The notes under the pieces are model-generated. The model was not told the DNA's origin. It made no database searches and was given only the letters and a program-made list of their open reading frames with translations. 6,653 nt of DNA from Thermaceae bacterium (GTDB lineage: Bacteria; Deinococcota; Deinococci; Deinococcales; Marinithermaceae), in assembly GCA_027023345.1 (NCBI GenBank), contig JALVVO010000249.1, forward strand, positions 1-6,653. The letters are read 5' to 3'. Below, piece after piece: positions 5,632 through 6,653 of the stretch; position 1 is the stretch's first letter; each line of letters opens with the position of its first letter. The position numbers and the translations under genes were made by a program.

Positions 5632-6350
5632 CGCCCCCGGCGCCAGGTCCAGGCGGCGAGGAAGCCGAACAGGAGCCCGTAGGCGGCGAGCCCGAGCAGG
5701 GCTGAAGCGGGCCAGGGGCGGTCCCAGGCCGAGGCCCAGACGACCTCGGCCCAGTACCGGGTGGGCAGCCAGGGCGAGAAGACCCGGGCCCAGTCGGGCA
5801 TCGCCTCCGGCGGCATCCAAAGCCCGCCGAGGAAGGAGAGCAGCAGGTAGACGAGGTTCGCGATCGGAAGCGCGGCCTTGGGGCTGACCTGCTGCCCCAG
5901 GGCGACGCCGAGCAGCCCCATGGGCACCGCGCCGAGGACGAGGGCGGCGAGGAGCGCGGGAAGGTTCGCTGCCTCCGGCTTCAGCGGGGTGCTCACCGCC
6001 GCCACCGCGGCCACCACCCCGGCGGCGAGGAAGGCGAAGAGGAGGCCGGTGAGGACGAAGGCGGTGGGGAGGACCCAGGGCGCGAGCGGCAGGGTGCGGA
6101 CGTAGGTGTCCCAGGGGTTGGCGCGGTCCTGGGCGAGCCCGACGCCGAACTGGAAGAAGACGACGGTGAAGAAGGCGAAGGTCATGAAGCTCGCGGCGGT
6201 CTGGTTGGCGGCCTGCCAGGTCTCGAGGTAGGGGGCGGCGAAGAGCAGGAAGAACATCGAGGGGAAGACCAGGGTGGGCACCAGGAACCCGGGGACCCGA
6301 AGGAGCTTTTTGAGCTCGGCGGCGAGGTGAACGAGGACCAGCCGGATCAT
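5628..6350 (-). CDS. ABC-2 type transporter permease
   Basis: This is the membrane subunit of an ABC exporter in the inner membrane. The 240 residues show six probable helices at about 22-42, 52-73, 96-120, 130-152, 160-178 and 215-235. A short amphipathic N-terminus precedes the first and a basic WRRGR end follows the last. Before helix 6, LGGLWMPPEAMPDWARVFSPWLPTRYW-type sequence (174-200) is the hallmark of ABC-2 permeases of the drug, polysaccharide and sodium exporter type. There is no visible signal peptide. The ATG at 6350 overlaps the ATPase stop in an ATGA junction with an excellent GGAGGTGA ribosome binding site, so the two subunits are coupled. One permease with one ATPase suggests a homodimeric channel like DrrAB or NatAB; the substrate is unknown. 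A further permease gene cannot follow directly, since rocF converges on its stop. Confidence 0.88.
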   Translation of the reverse strand: MIRLVLVHLAAELKKLLRVPGFLVPTLVFPSMFFLLFAAPYLETWQAANQTAASFMTFAFFTVVFFQFGVGLAQDRANPWDTYVRTLPLAPWVLPTAFVLTGLLFAFLAAGVVAAVAAVSTPLKPEAANLPALLAALVLGAVPMGLLGVALGQQVSPKAALPIANLVYLLLSFLGGLWMPPEAMPDWARVFSPWLPTRYWAEVVWASAWDRPWPASALLGLAAYGLLFGFLAAWTWRRGR

Positions 6351-6653
6351 GCGCTTTCACCTCCGGTCAGGTGGAGGAACGCCTCCTCCAGCGGTACCGG
6401 GGCGACCTCGAGCTCCCGGAAGGGGACGCCGGCTTCCACCAGCGCGCGCACCAGCCCGTCGGCGTCGGCGGTGTAGAGGACGTACCGGTCGCCCGCCCGT
6501 TCCTGGCGCACCACGCCGGGGAGCGGGGGCAGCCGCTCGGCGGAGAAGGCCACCCGCTTGAGGCCCACCCGCGCCCGGATCTCCTCCACCGAGCCCACCG
6601 CGAGTAGGCGTCCCCGGTGGAGGATGGCCACCCGGTCGGCCAGCCGCTCGGCC
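6347..6653 (-). CDS. ABC transporter ATP-binding protein, C-terminal part only
   Basis: This is the last 101 or so residues of an ABC ATPase that energises the permease just downstream. Its N-terminus with Walker A, the LSGGQ signature and Walker B lies beyond the right edge. The frame is open to the edge, and the first visible residues, AERLADRVAILHRGRLLAVGS, are the stretch that follows the H-loop in these proteins, which fixes the family. A GTG at 6629-6631 could look like a start but is internal to this segment. The remaining residues form the small C-terminal domain, ending with ELEVAPVPLEEAFLHLTGG, as in DrrA/CcmA-like exporter ATPases. The stop overlaps the permease ATG by 4 bp. Confidence 0.88.
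   Translation of the reverse strand, partial: AERLADRVAILHRGRLLAVGSVEEIRARVGLKRVAFSAERLPPLPGVVRQERAGDRYVLYTADADGLVRALVEAGVPFRELEVAPVPLEEAFLHLTGGESA

Noticed and set aside
5631..5643. Inverted repeat GCGCC-CCC-GGCGC just after the rocF stop, as a terminator
   Set aside because: The stem is only 5 bp, there is no T-run on either strand, and it lies within the last codons of the permease gene.
5383..6360. A 325-codon minus-strand frame overlapping the permease and the end of rocF
   Set aside because: It is an alternative frame rich in Arg, Pro and Ala over a clear membrane protein; the permease frame carries the helices and the ABC-2 motif.
6347..6631. A complete 94-residue protein starting at the GTG at 6631
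   Set aside because: The frame continues upstream to the window edge with conserved ABC ATPase sequence, so this is the tail of a larger protein.

Overview
The window is very GC-rich (roughly 70% by eye, not computed), with GC-biased third codon positions and tightly packed genes. Protein signatures point to a Thermus-group bacterium (Deinococcota, family Thermaceae; Oceanithermus, Marinithermus, Meiothermus or Thermus). The FabH active-site string GCPGW and the flanking YMNGREVFKFAVRVM match what I recall of Thermus FabH, and a leaderless promoter layout is common in that phylum. Genus cannot be fixed from the sequence alone.

Positions 1-4632 (minus strand) hold one block of housekeeping genes. 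In transcription order they are a DUF177/YceD-family zinc protein gene, rpmF (ribosomal protein L32), fabH, fabD, fabG, acpP and fabF, the last cut off by the left edge. This is the widespread yceD-rpmF-fab cluster, but without plsX, which often lies between rpmF and fabH. The genes overlap by 4 bp or lie 1-2 bp apart, except for two breaks: 54 bp before rpmF and 35 bp before acpP. Both gaps contain an extended -10 element, so the block may be read from up to three promoters. The enzymes form the core type II fatty acid synthase: FabD loads malonate onto ACP, FabH starts the chain, FabF extends it and FabG performs the first reduction. All catalytic residues that fall inside the window are present.

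Positions 4633-4746 are a 114-bp divergent intergenic region. On the minus strand it has a near-consensus promoter (TTGACA, 17 bp, TAGAAT) placed so that transcription should begin at or next to the DUF177 ATG. An AT-rich tract with a direct repeat and palindrome sits in the middle. On the plus strand a weaker extended -10 lies just before the next gene.

Positions 4747-5631 (plus strand) encode a complete arginase-family enzyme (rocF) with all Mn-binding residues. Its stop codon shares the palindrome CTAG with the stop codon of the convergent gene on the other side.

Positions 5628-6653 (minus strand) hold an ABC-2 type exporter pair: a complete six-helix permease and the C-terminal part of its ATPase, which runs off the right edge. 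The substrate cannot be told.

I found no RNA genes, mobile elements, CRISPR arrays or obvious foreign DNA. This is an ordinary core-genome region, and I do not see a new biological system in it. The observations worth checking concern promoter architecture and gene order.
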